64,000 bases of DNA from Thalassotalea sp. 273M-4 (lineage in GTDB: Bacteria > Pseudomonadota > Gammaproteobacteria > Enterobacterales > Alteromonadaceae). Shown here one piece after another: positions 1 to 10,941 of this stretch. Made by a program: the position numbers and the translations under genes. The stretch lies in assembly GCF_041410465.1 (NCBI RefSeq), contig NZ_CP166961.1, positions 868,001 through 932,000 of the forward strand, written 5' to 3'. Below the pieces are notes generated by a model that made no database searches, was not told where the DNA came from, and saw only the letters and a list, made by a program, of their open reading frames with translations. Within the stretch, counting starts at the first letter, position 1. Each line of letters begins with the position of its first letter.

Positions 1-1
1 T

Positions 2-331
2 GCTGACCACTTAGAGTTATCTCAACCAGGTGATCGCACCGGTGACAAAGTGGAGCGCCTACTTGCTTGGTTAGACGAGCTAAAAGTCAACCTAGATATT
101 CCTAAGTCTATCCAATTAGCGGGTGTATCTGAAAACGACTTTATGGCAAAACTAGACGAGCTTTCAGTTGAAGCGTTTGATGACCAATGTACATCAGCGA
201 ACCCTCGTTACCCACTTATCAGTGAGCTTAAAGAGGTATTAACAGCGTCTTTCTACGGTAAAGACTATGTTGAAGCGGTAGATGCTGAAGTGGTTGAAGA
301 GCCCAAAAAAGCGACTAAAAAGAAAAAGTAA
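2..331 (+). CDS. adhE: Bifunctional acetaldehyde-CoA/alcohol dehydrogenase AdhE, C-terminal fragment
   Basis: The gene is cut by the left edge of the window; the reading frame is open from base 2 and the last 109 residues are present. The segment with DDQCTSANPRYPLISELKEVL and a following FYGKDYVE closely matches the C-terminal end of the iron-dependent alcohol dehydrogenase half of AdhE, and the Lys-rich tail (KKATKKKK) is also typical of AdhE. AdhE converts acetyl-CoA to ethanol through acetaldehyde with two NADH. The Fe-binding and NAD-binding residues and the aldehyde dehydrogenase half lie outside the window. A monofunctional type III alcohol dehydrogenase is less likely given the close match at the tail. 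Confidence 0.85.
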   Translation, partial: ADHLELSQPGDRTGDKVERLLAWLDELKVNLDIPKSIQLAGVSENDFMAKLDELSVEAFDDQCTSANPRYPLISELKEVLTASFYGKDYVEAVDAEVVEEPKKATKKKK

Positions 332-352
332 TTTTTCGATAAGCTAATAGTT

Positions 353-383
353 AAAATCCCAGGCAATGCCTGGGATTTTTTTG
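353..383 (+). terminator. Intrinsic terminator of adhE
   Basis: A 9-bp perfect stem (ATCCCAGGC / GCCTGGGAT with an AAT loop) is followed by a run of seven T. It lies 22 bases after the adhE stop codon. Confidence 0.9.
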
Positions 384-493
384 TCTTAAATCAAGTCACA
401 TCAACAACGTTTTATGCGGTTAAATCTTGTGCATTGACAGTGTTGCAACCTGATGCTAACGTGCTGAAAAATAATAATAAAAGGTTTTTAGCC

Positions 494-2407
494 ATGAAGC
501 GATTTGTTGCCTTAATCGTTATACTTCTAAGTTCGTCCTGCGCTGTACTAGCGCAACAACTCCCCGTTGATGTATTTGCCAAACTCCCAGCGAAAAGTTT
601 AATGACCTTATCACCTAATGCCGAGCGTATGGCGTATCGCGATACCTCTGATGGTAAAGATATGATGGTGGTGATTGACTTAAAACAGCAGAAAATGGTG
701 ACCGCCATTAATGTCGCCGATGTAAAGCCAACGGCTGTGTACTTTGTTGATAATAATACACTTATCTTTAGAGTCATGGACAATACACGTTTTCTCGGTT
801 ATCGCGATCGGCACAATGTCAGTGTTGCCTATTCGTTTGACATTAAACGCAATGAGTTTCAGCAACTGTTATTACCGGGTTATGGTATTTTACATCAAGC
901 GCAAACCGGACTTGGCCACATTGTTGGGCTCACACCGGATAAAAAATACGCCTTTATGACGGCGTATAACAAAGAGGTGGCATTAGATTTATTTAAGGTA
1001 AATTTAAGCAAACGGCCAAAGCCGAGAATTGCTAAACGCGGCACGCTTGATACTGTCGACTTTTTTGTCGGCAAAGACGGGATTGTTTTAGCCAGAGAAC
1101 GTTATAACAACGACAGAAACCTGCACATCGTTGAACGTAACGATGACGGTGATTGGGTTGAAATTTTTAAAGAGGAAACCCCATATCGTATTAAAGGTTT
1201 TGAAGGCATTACCCCAGACCAAAAAAGCTTGGTGATGATTTCGCAAGATGATGAACATGGTCGTTGGTCTTATTACACTATGTCGCTAACGGATGGCAGT
1301 ATTTCAGAACCCATATTTAGTCGTGAAGATAAAGATGTAGAACGCGTAATAGTCGATATTCATCGTGTGGTACATGGCGTGCAATACTCTGGTTTTACCC
1401 CGAGTTATGAATTTTTTGATAAGAAATTAAATGCGCGTATGGCGGGTATTCGTAAAGCCATGCCCAATAATACCTTTACCCTGACTGATTACACTCAAGA
1501 CTGGAACAATATGGTGTTTTACATGGAAGGGGAGATGAGCTCGGGTGATTACATTATGTATCAGCAAGGTGGCCTTAATTTATTGGCTTCAGCTCGACCT
1601 GATATTGCGCCACAGTTAGTTAATCCAACAACCGTGTATTCATTTAAGGCACGTGATGGTTTAACGATTCCGTCGTTAATGACCTTACCTGTCGGTAACA
1701 AAGCGGAAAAATTACCGGCCATTTTATTACCGCACGGTGGTCCTGCATCTTACGATACTTTGAGCTTTGATTTTTTAACACAATACTTTGCTAGCCAGGG
1801 GTATGTGGTTATTCGCCCACAATTTCGTGGCTCAGAAGGTTTTGGCCCCGAACATTTATTGGCTGGGGATGGCGAGTGGGGCGGTAAAATGCAAGACGAT
1901 TTAACCGATGCGGTCAATGACTTAGTGGCTAAAGGCGTAGTAGATAAAGCTAAGGTGTGTATTGTTGGTGCCAGTTATGGTGGTTATGCTGCCCTTGCTG
2001 GTGCCACTTTTACCCCTGATATGTACCAGTGCGCGATATCGATTAATGGTGTATCAGATGTAAATGCCATGATAGTTACCCGTCGTAAAAATTATGGTAG
2101 TAACAGTTGGGTGGTTGCCTACTGGGAAAAAGCTATTGCTAAAGGTGACTATAATAAAGTGGACTTAGATGACATTTCGCCAATTAATCATATTAATAAA
2201 ATTCAAATCCCAATTTTATTAATCCATGGTGAGCGTGATAAAGTGGTGCGTTTTAAACAATCTGAAGATATGTTTGATGAACTAGAAGATGCCGATAAAG
2301 AGGTTACGTTTGTAGAACTCGAAGAAGGCGATCATTATTTAAGTTCAGCCAAGAATAGGCTAAAAGCACTGCAAGCGATAGACAAGTTTATCAAAAAACA
2401 CATTTAG
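494..2407 (+). CDS. Secreted S9-family (prolyl oligopeptidase-like) peptidase
   Basis: A serine peptidase of the alpha/beta-hydrolase S9 family, expected to cleave peptides in the periplasm. The first 20 or so residues form a Sec signal peptide (MKRFVALIVILL... ending CAVLAQ). Residues about 30-390 resemble the beta-propeller half, and the C-terminal 240 residues are the hydrolase domain. The catalytic triad is visible: Ser494 in GASYGGY, Asp582 in GERDKVV and His614 in EGDHYL; an HGGP oxyanion motif precedes them. I chose ATG 494, which follows AAAAGG and starts exactly at the signal peptide; the frame is open further upstream to 434 but that would bury the signal. It is a single gene with its own terminator. 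The substrate is unknown. Confidence 0.88.
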   Translation: MKRFVALIVILLSSSCAVLAQQLPVDVFAKLPAKSLMTLSPNAERMAYRDTSDGKDMMVVIDLKQQKMVTAINVADVKPTAVYFVDNNTLIFRVMDNTRFLGYRDRHNVSVAYSFDIKRNEFQQLLLPGYGILHQAQTGLGHIVGLTPDKKYAFMTAYNKEVALDLFKVNLSKRPKPRIAKRGTLDTVDFFVGKDGIVLARERYNNDRNLHIVERNDDGDWVEIFKEETPYRIKGFEGITPDQKSLVMISQDDEHGRWSYYTMSLTDGSISEPIFSREDKDVERVIVDIHRVVHGVQYSGFTPSYEFFDKKLNARMAGIRKAMPNNTFTLTDYTQDWNNMVFYMEGEMSSGDYIMYQQGGLNLLASARPDIAPQLVNPTTVYSFKARDGLTIPSLMTLPVGNKAEKLPAILLPHGGPASYDTLSFDFLTQYFASQGYVVIRPQFRGSEGFGPEHLLAGDGEWGGKMQDDLTDAVNDLVAKGVVDKAKVCIVGASYGGYAALAGATFTPDMYQCAISINGVSDVNAMIVTRRKNYGSNSWVVAYWEKAIAKGDYNKVDLDDISPINHINKIQIPILLIHGERDKVVRFKQSEDMFDELEDADKEVTFVELEEGDHYLSSAKNRLKALQAIDKFIKKHI

Positions 2408-2438
2408 CGCACTTTAGCTTAATAAGTTCGGTATAAGT

Positions 2439-2473
2439 TAAAACCTGAAACACTTAAAGTTTCAGGTTTTTTC
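2439..2473 (+). terminator. Intrinsic terminator of the S9 peptidase gene
   Basis: AAACCTGAAAC, then a short loop, then GTTTCAGGTTTTTT: an 11-bp stem followed by T residues, about 30 bases after the stop codon. The A-rich left arm means it could also stop the convergent patatin transcript. Confidence 0.85.
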
Positions 2474-2494
2474 TATCCGTTATCACCGGCAGGA

Positions 2495-3685
2495 TTAAAT
2501 ATTTAAAAACTCTCTGATCGCTTGTTCTTGTTCAAGTGCATCTTGGTAACCCAGTTGAATCAGTTTTTTACAGTATTCTTGTTCAAATAGAATATAAGAC
2601 GTGAGGGTGGTTTCGGTGTTACGGTGGACGCCAAAAAAGCGCAGCAATAGGCGGATTGACCAAGTCATTTCATCGTAAAACTCATTGGCAATAACGTGAA
2701 AATCGGCCGAAGGGTTAATTATAAACGAGTCGACTACCCGTAAATTTGACTGTAAATCGCGTTTGTTCTTTTCGATTAGCTTTACCGTTTTATTGATTCG
2801 GTGCATGCGTTCTAAATCACTTGCAAGGGCCTCGCTAAACACCGTATCCATTAACTTACCGGCAATATTGGCAATGCTTGGAGCTTGTTTAAAATTAACC
2901 GCATGATGCAGGCGTTTTTGCGGTTGCTCCGTTCCAACAATAAACAGTTTCTCGGCGCCAAGGTGAATGGGCGTACTGAGCGGGGATAATTGACTGACAG
3001 AGCCATCGCCATAGTGATTTTGCCCAATTTGTACCGATGGAAAGATCATTGGAATCGCTGCTGATGCCATTAAGTGCTCTGTATTTAACTGAGTTTGAAT
3101 GCCACGCCTTTTGCTCCTAACCCAGGGTTGAATAGATTTATCGGCTTGGTAAAAACTGATCGACTCGCCAGAGTGATAACTGGATGCAGTAACCGCAATC
3201 GACGATAAATAGCCCGTTAAAATATTGGCATCAATACGCTTAAAGTCGATGACGTTTGTTAATAATTGTCTTAATGGCGCATTATTTAGCAAACTATTGG
3301 GCGTTTTAGGGGCATACCCAGCTTGAAAGCTACTAAAGACACCTCGAAGGATGTGACCAAATACTTTGCTCACAGAACTATGATAAACGTGGTTGGTTTT
3401 TAAATTATTCCAAACATATTCAAGTTTACGAATACCTAAATGAAAACACGAAGCGTAGCAAGCAATGGTGGTCGCATTTATAGCCCCAGCAGAGGTGCCG
3501 CTAATAATAGGAAATGGAATGCCATGGTTTCTTGGCATGAAGGTGGCGACAGCTTTTAATACCCCAACTTGATAAGCCGCACTGGCTCCCCCTCCCGTAA
3601 GTAAAAGTGCTGTTTTACAGCCTTTGTAACTTTTTTTGGTGAGCTTAGTTTTATTTTTGATTTGGGCATTGGCATTTTTTGTCAT
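2495..3685 (-). CDS. Patatin-like phospholipase family protein
   Basis: A 396-residue patatin-fold lipid acyl hydrolase. The oxyanion loop GGGASAAYQVG is at residues 31-41, the nucleophile Ser65 sits in GTSAG (63-67), and the dyad Asp227 is in GDG (226-228), so the catalytic Ser-Asp pair is complete. There is no clear signal peptide; the Lys-rich N-terminus suggests a cytoplasmic or membrane-associated enzyme. It stands alone and converges with the S9 peptidase gene. The substrate (phospholipid or other ester) cannot be told from sequence. Confidence 0.85.
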   Translation of the reverse strand: MTKNANAQIKNKTKLTKKSYKGCKTALLLTGGGASAAYQVGVLKAVATFMPRNHGIPFPIISGTSAGAINATTIACYASCFHLGIRKLEYVWNNLKTNHVYHSSVSKVFGHILRGVFSSFQAGYAPKTPNSLLNNAPLRQLLTNVIDFKRIDANILTGYLSSIAVTASSYHSGESISFYQADKSIQPWVRSKRRGIQTQLNTEHLMASAAIPMIFPSVQIGQNHYGDGSVSQLSPLSTPIHLGAEKLFIVGTEQPQKRLHHAVNFKQAPSIANIAGKLMDTVFSEALASDLERMHRINKTVKLIEKNKRDLQSNLRVVDSFIINPSADFHVIANEFYDEMTWSIRLLLRFFGVHRNTETTLTSYILFEQEYCKKLIQLGYQDALEQEQAIREFLNI

Positions 3686-3884
3686 TTAAGACCCGAAGAT
3701 GAATTTCTTTTTATCCCTTACTTTAATAATGTTTGATAAATCTAAAATGTAAAGGCTAAATCATTCAGTGTTTCCTAAAGTCTTATATCTTATCGACAGA
3801 ATTTTTCGCCAATGAAACCACCATAATGTGTATGTAAGGCTTTGTTTTATTGTGCTTTTGTTTTCGATGGTTGTGGTAATGTCA

Positions 3885-4781
3885 CTAAGCGTTAAGGGCA
3901 TTGGCAACTTTTGATCTAGGCGACTTTCCCAAAGCTTGGCTGATAAACCAACTGGCTTTTACCAATTTAGTTAAGTCTATGCCATGCTCAATGCCCAACC
4001 CATTTAGCATATAAACCACATCCTCTGTTGCAACATTTCCCGACGCGCCTTTTGCATAGGGGCAACCTCCCAGGCCAGACGTTGCAGCATCGATTACCCC
4101 AACCCCTTGTTGTAGGGCATGGTGAATATTGACCAAAGCTTGACCATAGGTATCATGAAAATGAACCGCTAAATTTTTCATTGGCACATGCTGATTTACA
4201 GCGCCAAGCATGGCATCAACAGTGCTGATGGTGCCAACACCAATGGTGTCGCCTAAAGAAATTTCATAACAGCCCATTTCAAATAATGCTTTAGCTACCT
4301 TCGCAACCTGTTGTGGTGCAATCTGGCCTTCATAAGGACAGCCAACGACACAAGATACATAACCACGTACTTTTATATTATGCTCTTTTGCCGCTTTCAT
4401 AATAGGGCGAAAACGTTCAAAAGATTGCTCTATTGAGCAATTAATATTGTTTTGACTGAAGGTTTCAGATGCTGAACCAAAAATGGCAACTTCTTCAATG
4501 CCTGCTACAAGGGCGTTATCAAAACCTTGCATATTTGGGGTTAATGCAGCGTAGGTCACCCCATATTGCCGGTTAAGTTGGTTAAATACCTCAGTCGATG
4601 TCGCCATTTGAGGGACCCATTTAGGTGAAACAAAACTGCCACTTTCAATATAACTCAAGCCCGCTTTGACCAATTGTTCAATAAAGGCGACTTTGGTGTC
4701 TGCACTGATGATTTTATCTTCATTTTGCAAACCATCACGTGGCCCTACTTCAACAATTTTGACGCTATTGGGTAAGCTCAT
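3885..4781 (-). CDS. liuE: Hydroxymethylglutaryl-CoA lyase
   Basis: Cleaves HMG-CoA to acetyl-CoA and acetoacetate, the last step of leucine catabolism. The HMGL-like TIM barrel starts with [12 protein letters not shown] (catalytic Arg15 and metal-binding Asp16), and the active-site Cys loop [14 protein letters not shown] is near residue 237. The length of 298 residues is normal. It is the last gene of the liuR-A-B-C-D-E operon; its ATG overlaps the liuD stop codon by one base (TAATG), so translation is likely coupled. The acetoacetate made here would need CoA activation before the thiolase encoded at 11160 could use it; no CoA-transferase or synthetase gene is in the window. Confidence 0.94.
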   Translation of the reverse strand: MSLPNSVKIVEVGPRDGLQNEDKIISADTKVAFIEQLVKAGLSYIESGSFVSPKWVPQMATSTEVFNQLNRQYGVTYAALTPNMQGFDNALVAGIEEVAIFGSASETFSQNNINCSIEQSFERFRPIMKAAKEHNIKVRGYVSCVVGCPYEGQIAPQQVAKVAKALFEMGCYEISLGDTIGVGTISTVDAMLGAVNQHVPMKNLAVHFHDTYGQALVNIHHALQQGVGVIDAATSGLGGCPYAKGASGNVATEDVVYMLNGLGIEHGIDLTKLVKASWFISQALGKSPRSKVANALNA

Positions 4782-6805
4782 TAGGTTTGCTCCGTTATAT
4801 CAAAGCTGAGTAAGGTTGCACCACCGTCCACTAAATCACCTGGGCTATAGTAAAACTCAGTGACCTTGCCTGAAGTCGGAGCTCGAATGGTATGTTCCAT
4901 TTTCATGGCTTCCATAACCATCAGCGGTTGCTCTTTCTCAACCCGTTCACCTATATCAACAAGTCGAGTTACCATGGTGCCATTCATCGGCGCGGTAAAG
5001 CTTGCATCTGTGTTCTCGATACTTTCATCACCGAGAACTTTAGGGGTTTGATAAAAGTGACAGACGCCATCGTCATTAAACAAGCTGTATTGATCTTGTT
5101 CTAAATGATGTTGGGCTACGGTGACGCTTTGTCGATGATGGTCAATTGTACAAATTAATGTATCGCCTTTGATTTCACCCTCACAGATAACAGTATGCTC
5201 GTTAAAACTGAGCGCATAGCGCCAAGGTGCTTGTGATTTTAATAACACAGCCTCAACTTGGTATGAGGTGTTATCTAGGGTTAGGTCAATCCATTGTCGA
5301 TTAGCACCATTGAGTCTAAATCCATTGGGTTGATGCCAAGGCGAGAAGGGATCTGAGCTGTTATTGGCTAAAACTTTTGTGTTGCTAGCTTGCGCTAATA
5401 GCAAATACATTGTCGCTTGTGCAATGGTGTTAGCAGGCGTTTGGCTTTTGCGATGAAAGATCAAATCTTGGTGTTTATCAATAAAGCCCGTGTCTAACTC
5501 GGCATTTATAAATGGTTTAGCTGTGGCCAAGTTATACAAAAAGTCGATGTTGGTGGTGACCCCTTGCACGCGAAATGTACGCAGTGCCTTCGCCAATCGA
5601 TGTAGAGCTAAGGTTCTGTTTTGATCCCAAACAATTAATTTTGCGATCATCGGATCGTAATAAACACTCACTTCATCACCTTGACGAACACCGGAGTCGA
5701 CTCGAACATGCTGATTTTGTTCCGGCGTCTGTAGAAAGCTCAAGATGCCAGTGGCTGGGAGAAAGTCATTGTTAGGATCTTCAGCATAAATTCTTGCTTC
5801 AAAGGCATGACCTTTAATTTGCAGTTGCTCTTGGGTTAAAGGCAAGGGGTGATTAAAAGCTACCTTTAGTTGCCATTCCACCAAATCTTGTCCGGTTATT
5901 TTTTCGGTAACAGGGTGTTCTACTTGTAATCGAGTATTCATTTCCATGAAATAAAATGAATCATCGACATCGAGCAAAAATTCAACGGTACCCGCGCCAC
6001 AATAATTAATGGCTTTAGCCGCTTGAATCGCCGCTTGCCCCATACGTTCTCGTAATTTTTCGCTTAGACCAGGGGCGGGCGCCTCTTCAATGACTTTTTG
6101 ATGACGCCGTTGCAAGGAGCAATCACGTTCAAACAAGTACACCGCATTATTGTGTTGATCGCAAAACACTTGGATCTCAACATGGCGAGGCTGAGTTAAA
6201 TACTTTTCAACCAGCATCTGATCATCACCAAAAGACGACATTGACTCTCTTTTCGCAGCAGCAAGCGCTTGTTCAAACTCATCACTCGACCACACTTGAC
6301 GCATGCCTTTGCCACCGCCACCGGCGGACGCTTTTAATAACACTGGGTAACCCATGTTGTCCGCAACTTTTTTCAAAGTGGATATAGATTGATCGTCGCC
6401 ATGATAGCCAGGCACCAAGGGGACATTGGCTTGCTCCATAATGGTTTTGGCCGCTGATTTTGAACCCATGGCTTTGATGGCTTCCACACCAGGTCCAATA
6501 AAGACAATATTATGCTCGGCGCAGGCTTGGCAAAAGTTGGCATTTTCAGAGAGAAAACCATAACCTGGGTGAATTGCTTGAGCGTTGGTTTTTAATGCCG
6601 CATCGATCACTTTATCTATTGCCAAATAACTGTCACGCGATGGCGAAGGGCCAATATACACAGCTTCATCGGCCATATTTACATGTTTAGCATCGCTGTC
6701 TGCATCTGAATATATGGCGACAGTCGCGATACCAAGGTGCTTCGCTGTTTTGATCACGCGACAGGCTATCTCGCCACGATTTGCTATTAATATTTTTGTA
6801 AACAT
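4781..6805 (-). CDS. liuD: Methylcrotonyl-CoA carboxylase, biotin-carboxylase (alpha) subunit
   Basis: Biotin carboxylase plus biotin carrier of 3-methylcrotonyl-CoA carboxylase; with LiuB it makes 3-methylglutaconyl-CoA. Residues 1-110 are the biotin carboxylase N-domain ([14 protein letters not shown]), 115-320 the ATP-grasp domain with GGGGKGMR, then the C-domain, and the last 80 residues are the biotinyl domain with AMKM (biotinyl Lys635). The 674-residue length fits acyl-CoA carboxylase alpha subunits. Propionyl-CoA or geranyl-CoA carboxylase alpha subunits look alike; the liu context decides for the methylcrotonyl enzyme. It starts 7 bases after liuC ends and overlaps liuE by one base. 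Confidence 0.94.
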   Translation of the reverse strand: MFTKILIANRGEIACRVIKTAKHLGIATVAIYSDADSDAKHVNMADEAVYIGPSPSRDSYLAIDKVIDAALKTNAQAIHPGYGFLSENANFCQACAEHNIVFIGPGVEAIKAMGSKSAAKTIMEQANVPLVPGYHGDDQSISTLKKVADNMGYPVLLKASAGGGGKGMRQVWSSDEFEQALAAAKRESMSSFGDDQMLVEKYLTQPRHVEIQVFCDQHNNAVYLFERDCSLQRRHQKVIEEAPAPGLSEKLRERMGQAAIQAAKAINYCGAGTVEFLLDVDDSFYFMEMNTRLQVEHPVTEKITGQDLVEWQLKVAFNHPLPLTQEQLQIKGHAFEARIYAEDPNNDFLPATGILSFLQTPEQNQHVRVDSGVRQGDEVSVYYDPMIAKLIVWDQNRTLALHRLAKALRTFRVQGVTTNIDFLYNLATAKPFINAELDTGFIDKHQDLIFHRKSQTPANTIAQATMYLLLAQASNTKVLANNSSDPFSPWHQPNGFRLNGANRQWIDLTLDNTSYQVEAVLLKSQAPWRYALSFNEHTVICEGEIKGDTLICTIDHHRQSVTVAQHHLEQDQYSLFNDDGVCHFYQTPKVLGDESIENTDASFTAPMNGTMVTRLVDIGERVEKEQPLMVMEAMKMEHTIRAPTSGKVTEFYYSPGDLVDGGATLLSFDITEQT

Positions 6806-6812
6806 GGGCTAC

Positions 6813-7631
6813 CTACCAGTTGGGACGACGTTTCTCTAAAAAGGCGGTTAAGCCCTCTTGTCCTTGTTTTGACACTCGAATGTCGGCGATTCGTTGGCTT
6901 GTTTGGTCAATCAACGTTGAGTTTATTGGCTGATTTGCGACCTCAAAAATAAGCCTTTTAGCTTGCGCCAACGCGTGTGGACTATTGGCTAACATCATTT
7001 GACCAAAATGCTCAACAGTTTGGTCAAGTTCGTGGTGACTGACCAATTCATTAATTAAACCTAATTTAAGCGCTTGTTTGGCATCAAAGGGTTCCGCGGT
7101 TAAAAAGTAGCGTCGGCAAGCCTTTTCACCGATGGCCCTGATCACATAAGGGCTGATGGTCGCAGGGATAAGCCCTAATTTTACTTCCGACAATGAAAAC
7201 TTGGCTTTATCGCTGGCAATTGCAATATCGCAACAACTGACTAAGCCAACAGCACCGCCAAAGGCCGCACCTTGTACTTTAGCGATGGTCGGTATTGGCA
7301 ACTCGTTTAGGGTTTTTAGCATGTGGGCCAATCGCGTTGCATCATCAAGGTTTTGTTGATGAGAATAGGTTGCCATCTTTTTCATCCAAGCTAAGTCCGC
7401 ACCGGCACAAAAGCTTTTACCTCGGGCGGCTAAAACCATCAGTTTTACTTGTTTATTTGCTTTTAGTTGGTCAAAGGTTTGGCTTAATAATGCAATAATA
7501 TGTTCATCAAAGGCGTTATGTTTTTCGGCCATATTTAAGGTAACGGTGGCGACCCCTTTATCTGATAAATGCAACAGTACCTTGGGTTCTTGCTCTTGTT
7601 TGCTTTTCGTTAAGCTTGTTTTTGTATTCAT
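6813..7631 (-). CDS. liuC: Methylglutaconyl-CoA hydratase (enoyl-CoA hydratase family)
   Basis: Crotonase-fold protein of 272 residues that hydrates 3-methylglutaconyl-CoA to HMG-CoA. It shows the oxyanion-hole segments KSFCAGADLAWM (about 72-83) and AAFGGAVGLVSCCDI (about 122-136), and the SEVKLGLIPATISPYV stretch typical of the liuC type. It lies between liuB and liuD with 9- and 7-base gaps, so it is part of the operon. The first 18 or so residues are Lys/Ser-rich and not part of the fold. A general enoyl-CoA hydratase is the alternative, but the position in the operon supports the liuC role. Confidence 0.92.
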   Translation of the reverse strand: MNTKTSLTKSKQEQEPKVLLHLSDKGVATVTLNMAEKHNAFDEHIIALLSQTFDQLKANKQVKLMVLAARGKSFCAGADLAWMKKMATYSHQQNLDDATRLAHMLKTLNELPIPTIAKVQGAAFGGAVGLVSCCDIAIASDKAKFSLSEVKLGLIPATISPYVIRAIGEKACRRYFLTAEPFDAKQALKLGLINELVSHHELDQTVEHFGQMMLANSPHALAQAKRLIFEVANQPINSTLIDQTSQRIADIRVSKQGQEGLTAFLEKRRPNW

Positions 7632-7640
7632 CTTGCTGCC

Positions 7641-9248
7641 TTACATCCTAAATACGCCAAAACGTGTTGATTCAATTTCTTTATTGAGCGAGGCTGAAAT
7701 ACACAACCCTAACACTTCTCGACTATCGGCAGGATCTATGATGCCATCATCCCATAACCGAGCCGATGCATAATATGGATGGCCTTGTTGTTCGTATAAA
7801 TCAATGATCGGCTGTTTAAATTGCGCTTCTTCAGCTGCTGACCATTTGATATTGGCTTTGTCTTTTTGATCTCGTTTTACTTGTGCTAAGACGCCTGCAG
7901 CTTGTTCACCACCCATCACAGAAATACGAGCATTTGGCCACATGAACATAAATCGAGGATCGAAAGCTCTGCCACACATGCCATAGTTACCTGCACCAAA
8001 GCTACCGCCAATTAATAAGGTGAACTTGGGGACTTTCGCGCAGGCGACTGCATTGACCATTTTTGCCCCATGTTTCGCAATGCCACCACTTTCATACTGC
8101 TTACCCACCATAAATCCAGTGATGTTTTGCAAAAACACCAATGGGATCTTACGTTGAGCGCAAAGCTCAATAAAGTGAGCGCCTTTTTCGGCGGACTCAC
8201 CAAATAAAATACCATTATTGGCAATTATGCCGACAGGGTAACCATAAATATTGGCAAAGCCACAGACTAATGTGGTGCCGTATAATGCTTTAAATTCGTC
8301 AAATTGACTGGCATCGACAATGCGGGCGATAACTTCACGGATATCAAAAGGTTGTTTTGGATCTTTGGGGATCACGCCATAGATTTCTTTGGGGTCATAA
8401 AGTGGCGGTTGCACCGCGGATATCTTGACCGAAATGGGTTTTATCCGATTTAAGTTTTTAATGGCTTGACGAGCTATGGTTAATGCATGGTGATCGTTTT
8501 GAGCAAAATGATCGGCCACCCCAGACGTTTTACAGTGCACTGTTGCTCCACCAAGCTCTTCTGCACTGACGACTTCACCGGTTGCCGCTTTGACCAAAGG
8601 TGGACCCGCCAAAAAAATAGTACCTTGCTCTTTCACTATGATCGACTCATCGGCCATCGCAGGAACATAGGCTCCTCCAGCAGTACAGGAGCCCATCACA
8701 ACCGCTATTTGCGGGATGTTTTGTGCCGACATATTGGCTTGATTAAAGAAAATACGACCAAAATGTTCTTTATCGGGAAATACATCGTCTTGATTTGGTA
8801 AATTAGCGCCACCCGAGTCAACAAGATAAATACAGGGCAGATTATTCTCTTGCGCTATGGTTTGCGCTCTAAGATGCTTTTTAACCGTTAAAGGGTAATA
8901 AGTACCGCCTTTAACGGTGGCATCGTTGGCGACAATGATACATTCTTGACCAGCAACGCGACCGATCCCTGTAATAATGCCTGCTGCTGGCACATCATCA
9001 GAATAAACTTGATACGCTGCTAACTGAGATAATTCTAAAAATGCAGAGCCAGGGTCCAATAAATGGTAGATCCTATCGCGTGGCAGTAACTTACCTCGGT
9101 CCAGGTGACGTTGGCGACTTTTTTCACCACCACCTTGCTCTATAACCGCAACTTTATCTGCTAAGTCGTCAACGAGCGCTTGCATATGAGCGGCGTTATC
9201 AAAGAATTCTTCACTGCGTGTATTGATTTTACTTATTATTTTAGCCAC
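7641..9248 (-). CDS. liuB: Methylcrotonyl-CoA carboxylase, carboxyltransferase (beta) subunit
   Basis: The 535-residue carboxyltransferase subunit transfers the carboxyl group from biotin on LiuD to methylcrotonyl-CoA. Both crotonase-like halves are present: an N-half with [16 protein letters not shown] and ... [17 protein letters not shown], and a C-half with [11 protein letters not shown] and [20 protein letters not shown], which are landmarks of the MCC/PCC beta family. MCC beta subunits run to about 535 residues, longer than most PCC beta, in agreement with the neighbours. It lies between liuA (38-base gap) and liuC. Confidence 0.95.
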   Translation of the reverse strand: MAKIISKINTRSEEFFDNAAHMQALVDDLADKVAVIEQGGGEKSRQRHLDRGKLLPRDRIYHLLDPGSAFLELSQLAAYQVYSDDVPAAGIITGIGRVAGQECIIVANDATVKGGTYYPLTVKKHLRAQTIAQENNLPCIYLVDSGGANLPNQDDVFPDKEHFGRIFFNQANMSAQNIPQIAVVMGSCTAGGAYVPAMADESIIVKEQGTIFLAGPPLVKAATGEVVSAEELGGATVHCKTSGVADHFAQNDHHALTIARQAIKNLNRIKPISVKISAVQPPLYDPKEIYGVIPKDPKQPFDIREVIARIVDASQFDEFKALYGTTLVCGFANIYGYPVGIIANNGILFGESAEKGAHFIELCAQRKIPLVFLQNITGFMVGKQYESGGIAKHGAKMVNAVACAKVPKFTLLIGGSFGAGNYGMCGRAFDPRFMFMWPNARISVMGGEQAAGVLAQVKRDQKDKANIKWSAAEEAQFKQPIIDLYEQQGHPYYASARLWDDGIIDPADSREVLGLCISASLNKEIESTRFGVFRM

Positions 9249-9286
9249 GTTTACCCCTCGTAAAATGATGCCTTTGCCATTGTTTA

Positions 9287-10456
9287 TTAAACCGACTCAT
9301 TAAATAGTTCGCGGCCTATTAACATGCGGCGAATTTCAGATGTCCCCGCTCCGATTTCATATAATTTAGCATCACGCAACAAGCGACCTGCTGGAAACTC
9401 ATTGATATAGCCATTCCCTCCAAGTAACTGAATGGCATCAAGCGCCATTTTTGTTGCTAATTCCGCCGAATATAAAATGGCGCCTGCTGCATCTTTGCGA
9501 GTGGTTTCACCGCGATCGCACGCTTGTGCTACGGCATAAACATAGGACTTGGCGGCATTCATTTGGGTATACATATCGGCAATTTTGCCTTGGATGAGTT
9601 GAAATTCACCTATCGATTGGCCAAATTGTTTGCGATCATGAATGTAGGGGACAACCAAATCCATACAAGCGTCCATAATGCCCAGTGGCCCACCAGAGAG
9701 CACAACACGTTCAAAGTCCAAACCTGACATTAAAACTTTTACCCCTTGACCGACCTCGCCTAATACATTTTCGGCAGGTATTTCACAGTCTTGAAAAACA
9801 AGTTCACAGGTATTAGAACCGCGCATACCTAACTTATCGAGTTTTTGGTGTCGACTAAAACCCGGTGAATCACCCTCAACAATAAATGCGGTGATCCCCT
9901 TGGCACCCGCACTTAAATCGGTTTTAGCGTAAATAATAAAAACATGCGCATCGGGTCCATTTGTGATCCACATTTTATTGCCGTTTAAAATGTAGTTGTC
10001 GCCTTTCTTTTCAGCTTTTAACTGCATACTAACAACATCTGAACCGGCATTGGGTTCAGACATTGCTAATGCGCCAATGTGTTCGCCAGAACAAAGCTTG
10101 GGTAAATACTTTTGTTTTTGTACAGGGGTACCGTTTTTGTTTAATTGGTTTAAACATAAATTCGAACAGGCACCATAACTTAAACCTACAGAAGCTGAAG
10201 CCCGACTTATTTCTTGCATTGCAACAACGTGCTCTAAATAGCCTAAGCCAGAGCCACCATAGGCTTCATCAACGGTCATCCCTAGCAACCCCATGTCGCC
10301 AAACTTACGCCATAAGTCATTTGGGAAGGTATTATCTTGATCAATTTGGCCAGCTCTTGGTGCTATTTCGTCCCGAGCGAAGGCATTAACCTGAGTTTGG
10401 ATCATGTTAACGGTTTCACCTAAGTTGTAATTTAAACTGTTGAATGTTGAATGCAT
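9287..10456 (-). CDS. liuA: Isovaleryl-CoA dehydrogenase
   Basis: Flavin-dependent acyl-CoA dehydrogenase that oxidises isovaleryl-CoA to 3-methylcrotonyl-CoA and passes electrons to ETF. The segment [14 protein letters not shown] carries the Glu that acts as catalytic base in isovaleryl-CoA dehydrogenases, and [12 protein letters not shown] has no Glu at the position used by most other acyl-CoA dehydrogenases; this pair of features is diagnostic for [13 protein letters not shown] and MWITNGPDA are the usual flavin-binding motifs. 389 residues is normal. First enzyme gene after liuR; the 3' part of etfA lies at the far end of the window. Confidence 0.95.
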   Translation of the reverse strand: MHSTFNSLNYNLGETVNMIQTQVNAFARDEIAPRAGQIDQDNTFPNDLWRKFGDMGLLGMTVDEAYGGSGLGYLEHVVAMQEISRASASVGLSYGACSNLCLNQLNKNGTPVQKQKYLPKLCSGEHIGALAMSEPNAGSDVVSMQLKAEKKGDNYILNGNKMWITNGPDAHVFIIYAKTDLSAGAKGITAFIVEGDSPGFSRHQKLDKLGMRGSNTCELVFQDCEIPAENVLGEVGQGVKVLMSGLDFERVVLSGGPLGIMDACMDLVVPYIHDRKQFGQSIGEFQLIQGKIADMYTQMNAAKSYVYAVAQACDRGETTRKDAAGAILYSAELATKMALDAIQLLGGNGYINEFPAGRLLRDAKLYEIGAGTSEIRRMLIGRELFNESV

Positions 10457-10483
10457 AAGAACTCGCCCTAATGTGTTTTATTT

Positions 10484-10903
10484 TTAATTGGATTGGTCTT
10501 TGTTTGGCTTAACATCGATGCTATTGATGTGTGCTTCCTCACATCGCTTTTCTAGTGTGCTAAGTTCAATCAACACAACTTTAATGTCATCTAATTGTTG
10601 GTAAAGAGCCGCTTTCTTTTCGTTGATCAACTCTTTTAGGGTATTCAATTGCGCTAGACTGGACTTATCGTTGTCATACAACTCAAACAAACGTCTTGTC
10701 TCAGCTAAACTAAACCCCAAACGTTTACCACGTAAAATAAGCTTTAATCGAACCCGATCTCGACTGTTATATATTCTCGTTTGTCCCTTTCTCATTGGAG
10801 ACAACAGACCTTGGTCTTCATAAAACCTGATACTTCTATTGGTGATGTCAAACTCTCGAGACAAATCGCCAATACTGTAAGTCGTTACTTTTTGTTCCGT
10901 CAT
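10484..10903 (-). CDS. liuR: MerR-family regulator LiuR of the leucine catabolism operon
   Basis: A 139-residue MerR-family repressor/activator. The N-terminal winged helix-turn-helix reads YSIGDLSREFDITNRSIRFYEDQGLLSP, followed by an arginine-rich wing (TRIYNSRDRVRLKLI) and a C-terminal dimerising coiled coil (about 75-125). There are no metal-binding cysteines in the MerR or SoxR arrangement. It is the first gene of the liu operon, 27 bases ahead of liuA, as in Shewanella and Pseudomonas liu clusters. A candidate operator overlaps its own promoter (10942-10975), suggesting autoregulation. Confidence 0.9.
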   Translation of the reverse strand: MTEQKVTTYSIGDLSREFDITNRSIRFYEDQGLLSPMRKGQTRIYNSRDRVRLKLILRGKRLGFSLAETRRLFELYDNDKSSLAQLNTLKELINEKKAALYQQLDDIKVVLIELSTLEKRCEEAHINSIDVKPNKDQSN

Positions 10904-10941
10904 ACGCCTAAATATGTTTAAAAAATACTCATTTAAAGTTG